19,503 bases of DNA from Clostridiales bacterium UBA5888 (GTDB lineage: Bacteria > Bacillota > Clostridia > Oscillospirales > Oscillospiraceae), in the NCBI GenBank assembly GCA_002431965.1, contig DJEW01000006.1, forward strand, positions 1 through 19,503, read 5' to 3'. The notes under the pieces are model-generated. The model searched no databases. It was not told the origin of the DNA and was given only the letters and a program-made list of their open reading frames with translations. A program made the position numbers and the translations under genes. The stretch's first letter is position 1, and each line of letters starts with the position of its first letter. Positions 14,439-19,503 of the stretch are shown here, one piece after another.

Positions 14439-15377
14439 TTACAGCGTTCCCGCGTCTATCGCGGCGTCATGCGCGGCGGCAAGCGTCTCCGCGGCGTTGT
14501 AGCCCATCTTCTTCTGGCGGTTGTTCATCGCGGCAAGCTCCACAATGACGGCGAGATTGCGCCCGGGGCGCACCGGTATGGTCACGAGCGGGAGGCTAAC
14601 GCCGAGTATCTCCTCCTTTTCATCGATGAGACCGAGCCTGTCATAGGCTTTCCCCTCGACCCACGGCTCCATGCGCACGACAAGGTCGATGCCGCCCTCC
14701 GGCTTCACCGCGCCCACGCCGTAGATATGGCGCACGTTGATAACGCCGATGCCGCGCAGCTCCATATAATAGCGTATCAGCTCCGGCGCGGAGGCGAGCA
14801 GGGTATAGCGGTCGATGCGCTTTATCTCCACCGCGTCGTCCGCGATGAGGCGGTGTCCGCGCTTTATAAGCTCAAGCGCGGTCTCGCTCTTGCCGATGCC
14901 GCTGTCGCCCATCAGCAGAACGCCCTCGCCGTAGACCTCCACCAGCACGCCGTGCACCGTCTGCCGCGGGGCGAGATAGTGGTGCAGCGAGCCGATGACG
15001 TTCGCCTGAAAGGTGGATGTGTCCTCGTTTGTGATGAAAACGTTGCGGTCGTATTTTTCCGCCATTTCCATGCATTCGGAAAACGGCGCGACCCCATGGC
15101 AGATGACGAGCGCGGCGATGTCATACTGCATGAAGCGCTCCAGCGCAACAAGACGCTCCTCATGACTGAGCGTGTCGAGATACGTGCTCTCCACGCGCCC
15201 GATTATCTGCAGGCGGTGCGGGTCAAAATAATTATAAAACCCGGTCAGCTGCATTGCGGGGCGGTTGACGTCCGCCGTTGTGAGCACGGCGTTTTCATAG
15301 TCGGTGGAGGTGTGCAGCGGGTGCAGCTCATGCTCGGCGACTATGGTTTTCAGCTTGACGGTGTATTTGTTGCGCAC
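14439..15377 (-). CDS. hprK: HPr kinase/phosphorylase
   Basis: The product is 312 aa from a GTG start. HprK phosphorylates and dephosphorylates Ser46 of HPr, and in some species Crh, setting CcpA-dependent carbon catabolite repression. The N-terminal domain contains DVNRPAMQLTGFYNYF. The C-terminal kinase domain has the P-loop GDSGIGKS (about 157-164), ADDAVEIKR, the family signature MELRGIGVINVRHIYG, and KMGYNAA. I place the start at GTG 15377 because AAAGGAG lies 9 nt upstream and the protein then begins MRNKYTVKLK, matching the family length of about 310. An in-frame ATG ten codons earlier (15407) has no ribosome-binding site. It is the first gene of the hprK-murB-rapZ-whiA-dnaE operon. 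Confidence 0.95.
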   Translation of the reverse strand: MRNKYTVKLKTIVAEHELHPLHTSTDYENAVLTTADVNRPAMQLTGFYNYFDPHRLQIIGRVESTYLDTLSHEERLVALERFMQYDIAALVICHGVAPFSECMEMAEKYDRNVFITNEDTSTFQANVIGSLHHYLAPRQTVHGVLVEVYGEGVLLMGDSGIGKSETALELIKRGHRLIADDAVEIKRIDRYTLLASAPELIRYYMELRGIGVINVRHIYGVGAVKPEGGIDLVVRMEPWVEGKAYDRLGLIDEKEEILGVSLPLVTIPVRPGRNLAVIVELAAMNNRQKKMGYNAAETLAAAHDAAIDAGTL

Positions 15378-15417
15378 GTCGGTATTCTCCTTTGTTTTTC
15401 TGCTCATTATTTATAAT

Positions 15418-15447
15418 ATTATATTCTAAACCCCCGTCCTTTTGCAA
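15418..15447 (-). promoter_or_regulatory. Promoter of the hprK-dnaE operon
   Basis: On the minus strand TTGCAA (15447 to 15442), an 18-bp spacer and a perfect TATAAT (15423 to 15418) precede hprK. Transcription would start near 15411, giving a leader of about 34 nt to the GTG start with AAAGGAG in between. The region is strongly AT-rich, unlike its surroundings. Confidence 0.6.
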
Positions 15448-15528
15448 GAGCAAATACACGCAGCCGGGCGTTGAAATCCGCACGGCTGCCGCCACGGCAA
15501 CAAAATTATGGCTGCGGCAAAATTCTTC

Positions 15529-15557
15529 TTGCATTTTGGTTACGGTTCTGCTAATAT
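15529..15557 (+). promoter_or_regulatory. Probable rpmB promoter and short leader hairpin
   Basis: TTGCAT (15529-15534), a 17-bp spacer and TAATAT (15552-15557) form a moderate sigma-A promoter that diverges from the hprK promoter. Downstream, GCTGT-ccaaa-ACAGC (15564-15578) is a small hairpin just ahead of the AAGGAGGTG site at 15590-15598. The rest of the 230-bp divergent region (15448-15528) contains GC-rich inverted repeats such as GCAGCCG (15460-15466) with CGGCTGC (15483-15489), but no gene. Confidence 0.5.
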
Positions 15558-15607
15558 ATAAAAGCTGTCCAAAACAGCCAAACACAAGCAAGGAGGTGCT
15601 TCAACAC

Positions 15608-15796
15608 ATGGCAAAGTGTCAGTTCTGCGACAAGGACATGGCTTTCGGCATCAAGGTCAGCCATTCCCACAGACGCTCCAACCGTACCTGGAAGCCCAAT
15701 GTGAAGCGCGTCAAGGCCATCGTGGACGGAAGTCCCAAGCATGTTTACGTCTGCACGCGCTGCCTGCGCAGCGGCAAGGTCACCCGCGCTGTGTAA
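15608..15796 (+). CDS. rpmB: 50S ribosomal protein L28, zinc-binding type
   Basis: The product is 62 aa, the usual length in Firmicutes. The sequence is typical of L28 (MAKCQFCDKDMAFGIKVSHSH, then RTWKPNVKRVKA). The zinc-ligand pairs Cys4/Cys7 and Cys49/Cys52 are all present, so it is the C+ form, as with L33 in this window. The ATG at 15608 is 9 nt after a very strong AAGGAGGTG site. It is monocistronic, with a promoter upstream and a terminator 18 nt after the stop. Confidence 0.97.
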   Translation: MAKCQFCDKDMAFGIKVSHSHRRSNRTWKPNVKRVKAIVDGSPKHVYVCTRCLRSGKVTRAV

Positions 15797-15814
15797 TTTT
15801 ACATTACCCGAAAC

Positions 15815-15843
15815 AAAGCCTGTCGAAGCCGACGGGCTTTTTT
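15815..15843 (+). terminator. Intrinsic terminator after rpmB
   Basis: AAAGCCTGTCG (15815-15825) pairs with CGACGGGCTTT (15830-15840) through 11 bp including one T-G pair, with an AAGC loop and a run of six T at 15838-15843. Confidence 0.87.
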
Positions 15844-15846
15844 CGG

Positions 15847-15885
15847 TTCACCGGTTTTATCACCTCTTTTTTCACCGCTTTTATC
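15847..15885 (+). repeat. 15-bp direct repeat upstream of xpt
   Basis: TTCACCGGTTTTATC (15847-15861) and TTCACCGCTTTTATC (15871-15885) differ at one base and start 24 bp apart. They fill most of the gap between the rpmB terminator and the xpt ribosome-binding site. No clear sigma-A promoter is visible in this gap. The repeat may be an operator; I do not recognise the motif. Confidence 0.5.
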
Positions 15886-15904
15886 TTTCAGGGAGGATAC
15901 CACC

Positions 15905-16480
15905 ATGAAGCTTCTGGAGCAGCGCATACTTGCCGACGGGAAGGTCAGACCCGGCGGGATACTCAAGGTAGACAGCTTTCTCAACCATCAGCTTGACCCC
16001 GGGCTTTTCTACGATATGGCGCAGGAATTCAGGCGCCTTTTCGCGGGGGAGCGCGTCGATAAGATTCTCACGGTCGAAGCTTCCGGCATCGCGCTTGCCG
16101 TCATGACGGGGTACGTTTTCGGCTGCAAGGCTCTTTTCGCCAAGAAAAGCAAGTCCAGAAACATCTCCGACGACGTTTACTCCGCCGAGGTCGTCAGCTT
16201 CACGCACGGCAGCACCAACACCGTTATCCTCTCCAGGGAATATCTCCATGCGGGCGAGCGCGTTCTCATCGTGGACGATTTTCTTGCCACCGGCGCGGCG
16301 CTTGAGGGGCTGCGCGCGCTCGTCGGGCAGGCGGGGGCTGTGCTTGTCGGCGCGGGCATCGCCGTAGAGAAGGTTTTCCAGGGCGGGGGGGACGCTCTTC
16401 GCGCGCAGGGCGTGCGCGTGGAATCCCTCGCGCGCGTCGCCTCCATGTCCGACGATGGGCTGACGTTCGTGCAGGATTGA
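15905..16480 (+). CDS. xpt: Xanthine phosphoribosyltransferase
   Basis: The product is 191 aa, the usual length of Xpt. The enzyme converts xanthine and PRPP to XMP in purine salvage. The N-terminus MKLLEQRILADGKVRPGGILKV and SFLNHQLDP are characteristic of this subfamily, as are the VEASGIALA segment and KKSKSRNISDDVYSAEVVSFTHG. The PRPP-binding loop VLIVDDFLATGAAL is at 120-133. The ATG at 15905 has GGGAGGA (15891-15897) as ribosome-binding site. In Bacillus xpt is controlled by a guanine riboswitch in its own leader; here the riboswitch lies downstream of xpt and none is seen upstream. The gene probably depends on a weak promoter near the direct repeats or on read-through from rpmB. Confidence 0.95.
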   Translation: MKLLEQRILADGKVRPGGILKVDSFLNHQLDPGLFYDMAQEFRRLFAGERVDKILTVEASGIALAVMTGYVFGCKALFAKKSKSRNISDDVYSAEVVSFTHGSTNTVILSREYLHAGERVLIVDDFLATGAALEGLRALVGQAGAVLVGAGIAVEKVFQGGGDALRAQGVRVESLARVASMSDDGLTFVQD

Positions 16481-16525
16481 CAAAATCGCGCGTCAACTTC
16501 TGTGAAAACTGTCGAAAAACGTCTC

Positions 16526-16554
16526 TTGACTTTTTCGGTGCAGACTGGTAGTCT
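16526..16554 (+). promoter_or_regulatory. Promoter of the riboswitch-controlled transporter operon
   Basis: TTGACT (16526-16531), a 17-bp spacer ending in TGG, and TAGTCT (16549-16554) form a -35 element with an extended -10. Transcription from about 16561 would begin just ahead of the riboswitch aptamer. TATAAA at 16554-16559 is an alternative -10 but is spaced too far from the -35. Confidence 0.55.
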
Positions 16555-16575
16555 ATAAACGTAAATTGAATAACT

Positions 16576-16647
16576 CCTTCGATATAATCAAATGATATGG
16601 ATTTGAAGTCTCTACCCGGACGCCGTAAATGACCGGACTATCGGAAG
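16576..16647 (+). promoter_or_regulatory. Purine riboswitch aptamer, guanine/hypoxanthine class
   Basis: This is a clear purine-riboswitch aptamer. P1 pairs CTTCGATA (16577-16584) with TATCGGAAG (16639-16647), with one bulged G at 16644. P2 is CAAAT/ATTTG (16589-16593/16601-16605) with loop GATATGG. J2/3 is AAGTCTCTAC. P3 pairs CCGG (16616-16619) with CCGG (16633-16636), and its loop contains CCGTAAAT. L2 GG and L3 CC can form the usual kissing contact. The specificity nucleotide equivalent to position 74 is C16638, in GGACTAT, which predicts guanine or hypoxanthine rather than adenine. It controls a nucleoside-binding lipoprotein and ABC ATPase. Confidence 0.95.
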
Positions 16648-16688
16648 CTATCGAAGGCGCAGTTTATCCATCTGCGTCTTTGTGTTTT
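16648..16688 (+). terminator. Riboswitch expression platform: second P1-like strand and intrinsic terminator
   Basis: CTATCGAAGG (16648-16657) nearly repeats the preceding CTATCGGAAG (16638-16647). Its TATCGAAGG can pair perfectly over 9 bp with CCTTCGATA (16576-16584), the 5' strand of P1. The same bases form the base of a terminator: 16652-16662 pairs with 16672-16682 (core GGCGCAG/CTGCGTC) around a 9-nt loop, then TGTTTT to 16688. Predicted logic: without guanine the 5' strand pairs with the second copy and disrupts the terminator; with guanine P1 forms and termination follows. Confidence 0.75.
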
Positions 16689-16704
16689 CATTGCCCTTTA
16701 TTAT

Positions 16705-16760
16705 TGCGTACCGTGTGCCGGTTTAAAGACCGGCATATCGCCCGGTGCGCATTTTTATTT
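16705..16760 (+). terminator. Second terminator-like structure in the transporter leader
   Basis: TGCGTACCG (16705-16713) pairs with CGGTGCGCA (16743-16751) over 9 bp including one T-G pair. It encloses a second perfect stem, TGCCGGT (16716-16722) with ACCGGCA (16729-16735). TTTTTATTT follows. It looks like a composite intrinsic terminator between the riboswitch and the gene. The remaining leader, 16761-16823, contains only a small CCGC-tcac-GCGG hairpin (16770-16781) and the ribosome-binding site. Confidence 0.6.
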
Positions 16761-16823
16761 CGTTCAAGCCCGCTCACGCGGTTTTGATAAATTCTTATAT
16801 GAAATATGAGGAGAAATTGTAGA

Positions 16824-18068
16824 ATGAAAAAGATCATCGCAATGCTTCTGGCGCTCGTCATGGTGTTTGCCCTGTGCGCCTGCGGTCAGTCCTCCGCCCC
16901 CGCCGCATCCGATGCCGCATCCGATGCCGCACCCGCGCCCGTCGCCGCCGATTCCTTCAAGGTCGGCTTCATCTTCCTGCATGACGAGAACTCCACCTAT
17001 GACCTCAACTTCATGAACGCTGCCAAGGCCGCGTGCGAGGAGCTGGGTCTGAGCGAAGATCAGTACATTTTCAAGACCAATATACCCGAGTCTCAGGAGT
17101 GCCAGGAAGCGGCCGAGGAGCTTGCCGACGCCGGATGCAGCATCATCTTCGCCGACTCCTTCGGTCACGAGCCCTACATGATCGCCGCCGCCAAGGAATT
17201 TCCCGAGGTTCAGTTCTGCCACGCGACCGGCACCCGCGCCCACACCGAGGGTCTTGCAAACTACCACAACGCTTTTGCTTCCATCTATGAGGGCCGTTAC
17301 CTTGCCGGCGTCGCCGCCGGTCTCAAGCTCAACGAGATGATCGACGCGGGCGAGTTCACCGCGGACGAGGCGAAGATAGGCTACGTCGGCGCGTTCACCT
17401 ATGCCGAGGTCCTCTCCGGCTACACCTCCTTCTTCCTCGGCGCGCGCTCCGTCTGCCCCAGCGCCACCATGGAGGTCACCTTCACCGGCTCCTGGTACGA
17501 TGAGACCGCCGAGAAGGAAGCCGCAAACACCCTCATCAACAACGGCTGCAAGCTCATCAGCCAGCACGCCGACTCCATGGGCGCGCCCACTGCCTGCGAG
17601 AGCGCCGGCGTTCCCAACGTTTCCTACAACGGCTCCACCATTTCCGCCTGCCCCAACACCTTCATCGTTTCCTCCCGCATTGACTGGACGCCGTACTACG
17701 TCTACGCCATGACCGCCTGCCAGAACGGCGAGGCTATCGACGCCGACTGGACCGGCACGCTTGCCACCGGCTCCGTCGTGCTCACCGAGGTCAATGAGAA
17801 GGTCGCCGCCGCCGGCACTGCCGAGAAGATCGCCGAGGTCAAGTCCGCGCTTGAGTCCGGCGAGCTGCACGTGTTCGACACCTCGACCTTTACCGTCAAC
17901 GGCGAGACCGTCACCTCCTACATGGCCGACGTTGACACCGATGAGGCCTACACCGGCGACACCGAGGCCGTCTCCGACGGTTACTTCCACGAGAGCGAGT
18001 ACCGCTCCGCCCCGTACTTCGATCTCCGCATCGACGGCATCACCCTCCTTGACGAGGCTTACGGCTGA
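16824..18068 (+). CDS. BMP-family nucleoside-binding lipoprotein (ABC transporter)
   Basis: The product is 414 aa. It is the substrate-binding lipoprotein of the BmpA/PnrA/NupN family, which delivers purine nucleosides to an ABC permease. A lipoprotein signal peptide (1-19) ends in the lipobox LCAC with Cys20 as lipidation site, followed by an Ala/Ser/Asp-rich linker (about 24-47). The mature domain starts SFKVGFIFLHDENSTYDLNFMNAA and has the family's EAAEELADAGCSIIFADSFGHEP and YHNAFASIYEGRYLAGVAAGLKL segments. The ATG at 16824 has GAGGAGAAA at the right distance; an ATG six codons upstream overlaps that site. The guanine riboswitch in the leader supports a purine nucleoside or base as substrate; the exact ligand is inferred. 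Codon use is strongly C/G-ending, as in highly expressed genes nearby. Confidence 0.9.
   Translation: MKKIIAMLLALVMVFALCACGQSSAPAASDAASDAAPAPVAADSFKVGFIFLHDENSTYDLNFMNAAKAACEELGLSEDQYIFKTNIPESQECQEAAEELADAGCSIIFADSFGHEPYMIAAAKEFPEVQFCHATGTRAHTEGLANYHNAFASIYEGRYLAGVAAGLKLNEMIDAGEFTADEAKIGYVGAFTYAEVLSGYTSFFLGARSVCPSATMEVTFTGSWYDETAEKEAANTLINNGCKLISQHADSMGAPTACESAGVPNVSYNGSTISACPNTFIVSSRIDWTPYYVYAMTACQNGEAIDADWTGTLATGSVVLTEVNEKVAAAGTAEKIAEVKSALESGELHVFDTSTFTVNGETVTSYMADVDTDEAYTGDTEAVSDGYFHESEYRSAPYFDLRIDGITLLDEAYG
16902..16931 (+). repeat. 12-bp tandem repeat in the lipoprotein linker
   Basis: GCCGCATCCGAT occurs at 16902-16913 and 16914-16925 with a half copy after it, encoding Ala-Ala-Ser-Asp repeats just behind the lipidated cysteine. 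It is a flexible tether of likely variable length. Confidence 0.75.
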
Positions 18069-18095
18069 TAATTCATCCTCCATATAAACCATACC

Positions 18096-18125
18096 GGGAG
18101 ACCCGACATACACGCCGGGTCTCCC
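18096..18125 (+). repeat. 10-bp hairpin after the lipoprotein gene
   Basis: GGGAGACCCG (18096-18105) pairs perfectly with CGGGTCTCCC (18116-18125) around a 10-nt loop, 28 nt after the stop. The sequence after it is C-rich, not T-rich, so full termination is unlikely. It is well placed to protect the lipoprotein mRNA from 3' decay. Confidence 0.7.
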
Positions 18126-18128
18126 CCC

Positions 18129-18218
18129 GCCCTTTACGCAGCACCGTAAAGGGCAGTGCGGCGCTACTCTCCGGTGTCGTGCTGCCCTTTGCGGTACTGT
18201 ACACTTATGGCAAACCGC
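18129..18218 (+). promoter_or_regulatory. Mutually exclusive hairpins between lipoprotein and ABC ATPase genes
   Basis: Hairpin A pairs GCCCTTTACG (18129-18138) with CGTAAAGGGC (18145-18154). Hairpin B pairs CCGTAAAGGGCAG (18144-18156) with CTGCCCTTTGCGG (18182-18194), 13 bp with one T-G. A and B share the same central strand and cannot coexist. GCGGT (18191-18195) with ACCGC (18214-18218) would in turn compete with B. No T-run follows. The next ribosome-binding site is at 18236. Confidence 0.55.
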
Positions 18219-18250
18219 GAATTTCGAATACTTACAGGAGGGCACTGCTC

Positions 18251-19503
18251 TTGGACAATAAGATACCCGCCGTTCAGATGCGCAACATCACAAAAACGTT
18301 CGGCAAGGTCGTGGCAAACGACAAGGTCTGGCTGGACATATACAGGGGAGAGATCCTCGCGCTGCTCGGCGAGAACGGCAGCGGGAAAACGACGCTTATG
18401 AATATGCTCTCCGGCATCTACTTCCCGGACGAGGGGCAGATATTCATCGACGGGAAAGAGGTCGTCATACGCTCCCCCAAGGACGCATTTGATCTCGGAA
18501 TCGGCATGATACATCAGCATTTCAAGCTTGTGGACGTGCTCACCGCTGCGGAGAACATCGTGCTGGGGCTGAAGGAGCCGGGGCGGCTCGACCTTGAGCG
18601 CGCCGGGCAGCGCATTGAGGAGATATGCGCCCTTTATGGCTTTGAGGTCGATCCCCGGCAGAAGATATACGATATGTCCGTTTCACAAAAGCAGACCGTG
18701 GAGATCGTCAAGGCGCTCTATCGCGGTGCGGACATACTCATTCTCGATGAGCCGACCGCCGTGCTGACCCCGCAGGAGACGGACAGGCTTTTTGCCGTGC
18801 TGCGCAACATGCGCGACGCGGGGAAGGCAGTCGTCATCATCACGCACAAGATGCACGAGGTCGAGACGCTCTCCGACCGCGTCGCCATACTCCGCCACGG
18901 GCAGTTCATCGGCGATATGCCGACAAAGAGCACAAACGCCCAGGAAATGACGAACATGATGGTCGGGCACGCGGTGACGCTCAACATCGCCCGCCCCGAG
19001 CCTGTCAATCCCAAGCCGCGCATCGAGGTGAAAAACCTCACCGTGCGCAGCATTGACGGCATCGTGAAGCTTGACGACGTCAGCTTCACGGCAAACTCCG
19101 GCGAGATACTCGGTATCGCGGGTATTTCCGGCTGCGGTCAGAAGGAGCTGCTGGAGGCTATCGCGGGGCTGCAGCCCGTGGAGGGCGGCAGCATTGATTA
19201 TATCAGGGACGACGGAACGCGCGAGCCGCTGCTGGGCAAGGACCCGCTCGCCATCGCCGATCTGGGCGTTGCGCTGTCGTTCGTGCCGGAGGACAGGCTC
19301 GGCATGGGGCTTGTGGGCAGCATGGATCTTGCCGACAATATGATGCTGCGCTCATTCCGCAAGGGACGCGGCATATTCACTGACAGAAAATCCCCCCGCA
19401 AGCTTGCAGAGGACGTCGTGATGGAGCTGGAGGTCAGCACCCCCGGCATCAACACCCCTGTGCGCCGTCTCTCCGGCGGCAACGTGCAGAAGGTGCTCGT
19501 CGG
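18251..19503 (+). CDS. Nucleoside/simple-sugar ABC transporter ATP-binding protein (NupO-like), 3' end outside window
   Basis: The first 417 residues of a two-domain ATPase of the RbsA/NupO type are visible. NBD1: Walker A GENGSGKT (40-47), MIHQHFKLV Q-loop (86-94), signature region DMSVSQKQTVEI (141-152), Walker B ILILDEPT (162-169) and ITHK (197-200). NBD2: degenerate Walker A-like GISGCGQK (291-298), FVPEDRLGMGLV, and signature LSGGN (407-411). A degenerate second Walker A is normal in this family. The NBD1 signature has Ser where SVG-type members have Gly. Start is TTG 18251: AGGAGG at 18236-18241 is well spaced, no in-frame ATG or GTG lies near upstream, and the family N-terminus (VQMRNITKTFG) then follows after eight residues. 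Two permease genes are expected beyond the window. Confidence 0.9.
   Translation, partial: MDNKIPAVQMRNITKTFGKVVANDKVWLDIYRGEILALLGENGSGKTTLMNMLSGIYFPDEGQIFIDGKEVVIRSPKDAFDLGIGMIHQHFKLVDVLTAAENIVLGLKEPGRLDLERAGQRIEEICALYGFEVDPRQKIYDMSVSQKQTVEIVKALYRGADILILDEPTAVLTPQETDRLFAVLRNMRDAGKAVVIITHKMHEVETLSDRVAILRHGQFIGDMPTKSTNAQEMTNMMVGHAVTLNIARPEPVNPKPRIEVKNLTVRSIDGIVKLDDVSFTANSGEILGIAGISGCGQKELLEAIAGLQPVEGGSIDYIRDDGTREPLLGKDPLAIADLGVALSFVPEDRLGMGLVGSMDLADNMMLRSFRKGRGIFTDRKSPRKLAEDVVMELEVSTPGINTPVRRLSGGNVQKVLV

Noticed and set aside
12875..14548. 557-codon plus-strand open frame
   Set aside because: It runs antisense across rapZ, murB and into hprK, all clearly identified. No ribosome-binding site or domain supports it.
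16770..16785. CCGC-tcac-GCGG hairpin followed by TTTT as a third terminator
   Set aside because: Four base pairs and four T are too weak, and it lies close to the lipoprotein ribosome-binding site.
16764..18245. 493-codon minus-strand open frame, Gly/Val-rich
   Set aside because: It is a mirror of the strongly codon-biased lipoprotein gene; its apparent repeats are the reverse of the Ala/Ser/Asp linker and common codons.
1..19503. CRISPR arrays, tRNA or rRNA genes, insertion sequences, attachment sites
   Set aside because: None was seen: no regularly spaced repeats, no tRNA-like cloverleaf in the intergenic gaps and no transposase-like frames. Repeats found are local and explained individually.

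Overview
The window comes from a GC-rich, spore-forming member of the Clostridia (Bacillota). Supporting signs are a SpoIVB-type PDZ/S55 protease, the HprK-RapZ-WhiA gene set, strong AGGAGG ribosome-binding sites, DnaE-type polymerase rather than PolC in this operon, and a purine riboswitch. The family (Oscillospirales- or Christensenellales-like) cannot be fixed from sequence alone. Nearly all the DNA is chromosomal housekeeping sequence. I see no IS element, prophage, CRISPR array, tRNA or rRNA. Many long open frames antisense to the real genes are by-products of high GC.

Layout. (1) 64-2882, minus strand: folC, ruvX, then spoIVB. (2) 2988-5396, plus strand: a strong promoter, a structured leader, rpmG-secE-nusG-rplK-rplA and a strong terminator. 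The usual rplJ-rplL-rpoB-rpoC continuation is absent. (3) 5441-8005, plus strand: an operon with its own consensus promoter, encoding a membrane-anchored protein of unknown function, endonuclease III (nth) and an integral-membrane acyltransferase, closed by a terminator. (4) 15447-8091, minus strand: one compact operon, hprK-murB-rapZ-whiA-dnaE, with gaps of 0-30 bp. It links carbon-catabolite signalling, peptidoglycan precursor synthesis, RNA/nucleotide signalling, a division/sporulation regulator and the replicative polymerase. (5) 15529-15843, plus strand: rpmB alone. (6) 15847-19503, plus strand: purine salvage and uptake. It holds xpt, then a guanine-class riboswitch with terminator, a BMP-family nucleoside-binding lipoprotein, and the first part of a double-domain nucleoside ABC ATPase that runs off the window.

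The most interesting signals are in RNA rather than protein. The guanine riboswitch carries a tandem copy of its P1 3' strand, which gives an explicit antiterminator model, and a second terminator-like structure follows it. The gap between lipoprotein and ABC ATPase contains mutually exclusive long hairpins. The spoIVB ribosome-binding site is half of a 15-bp inverted repeat that would occlude it only on read-through transcripts. The rpmG-secE-nusG leader can fold into a compact three-way junction. A 15-bp direct repeat precedes xpt. All structures were paired by eye and not energy-folded.
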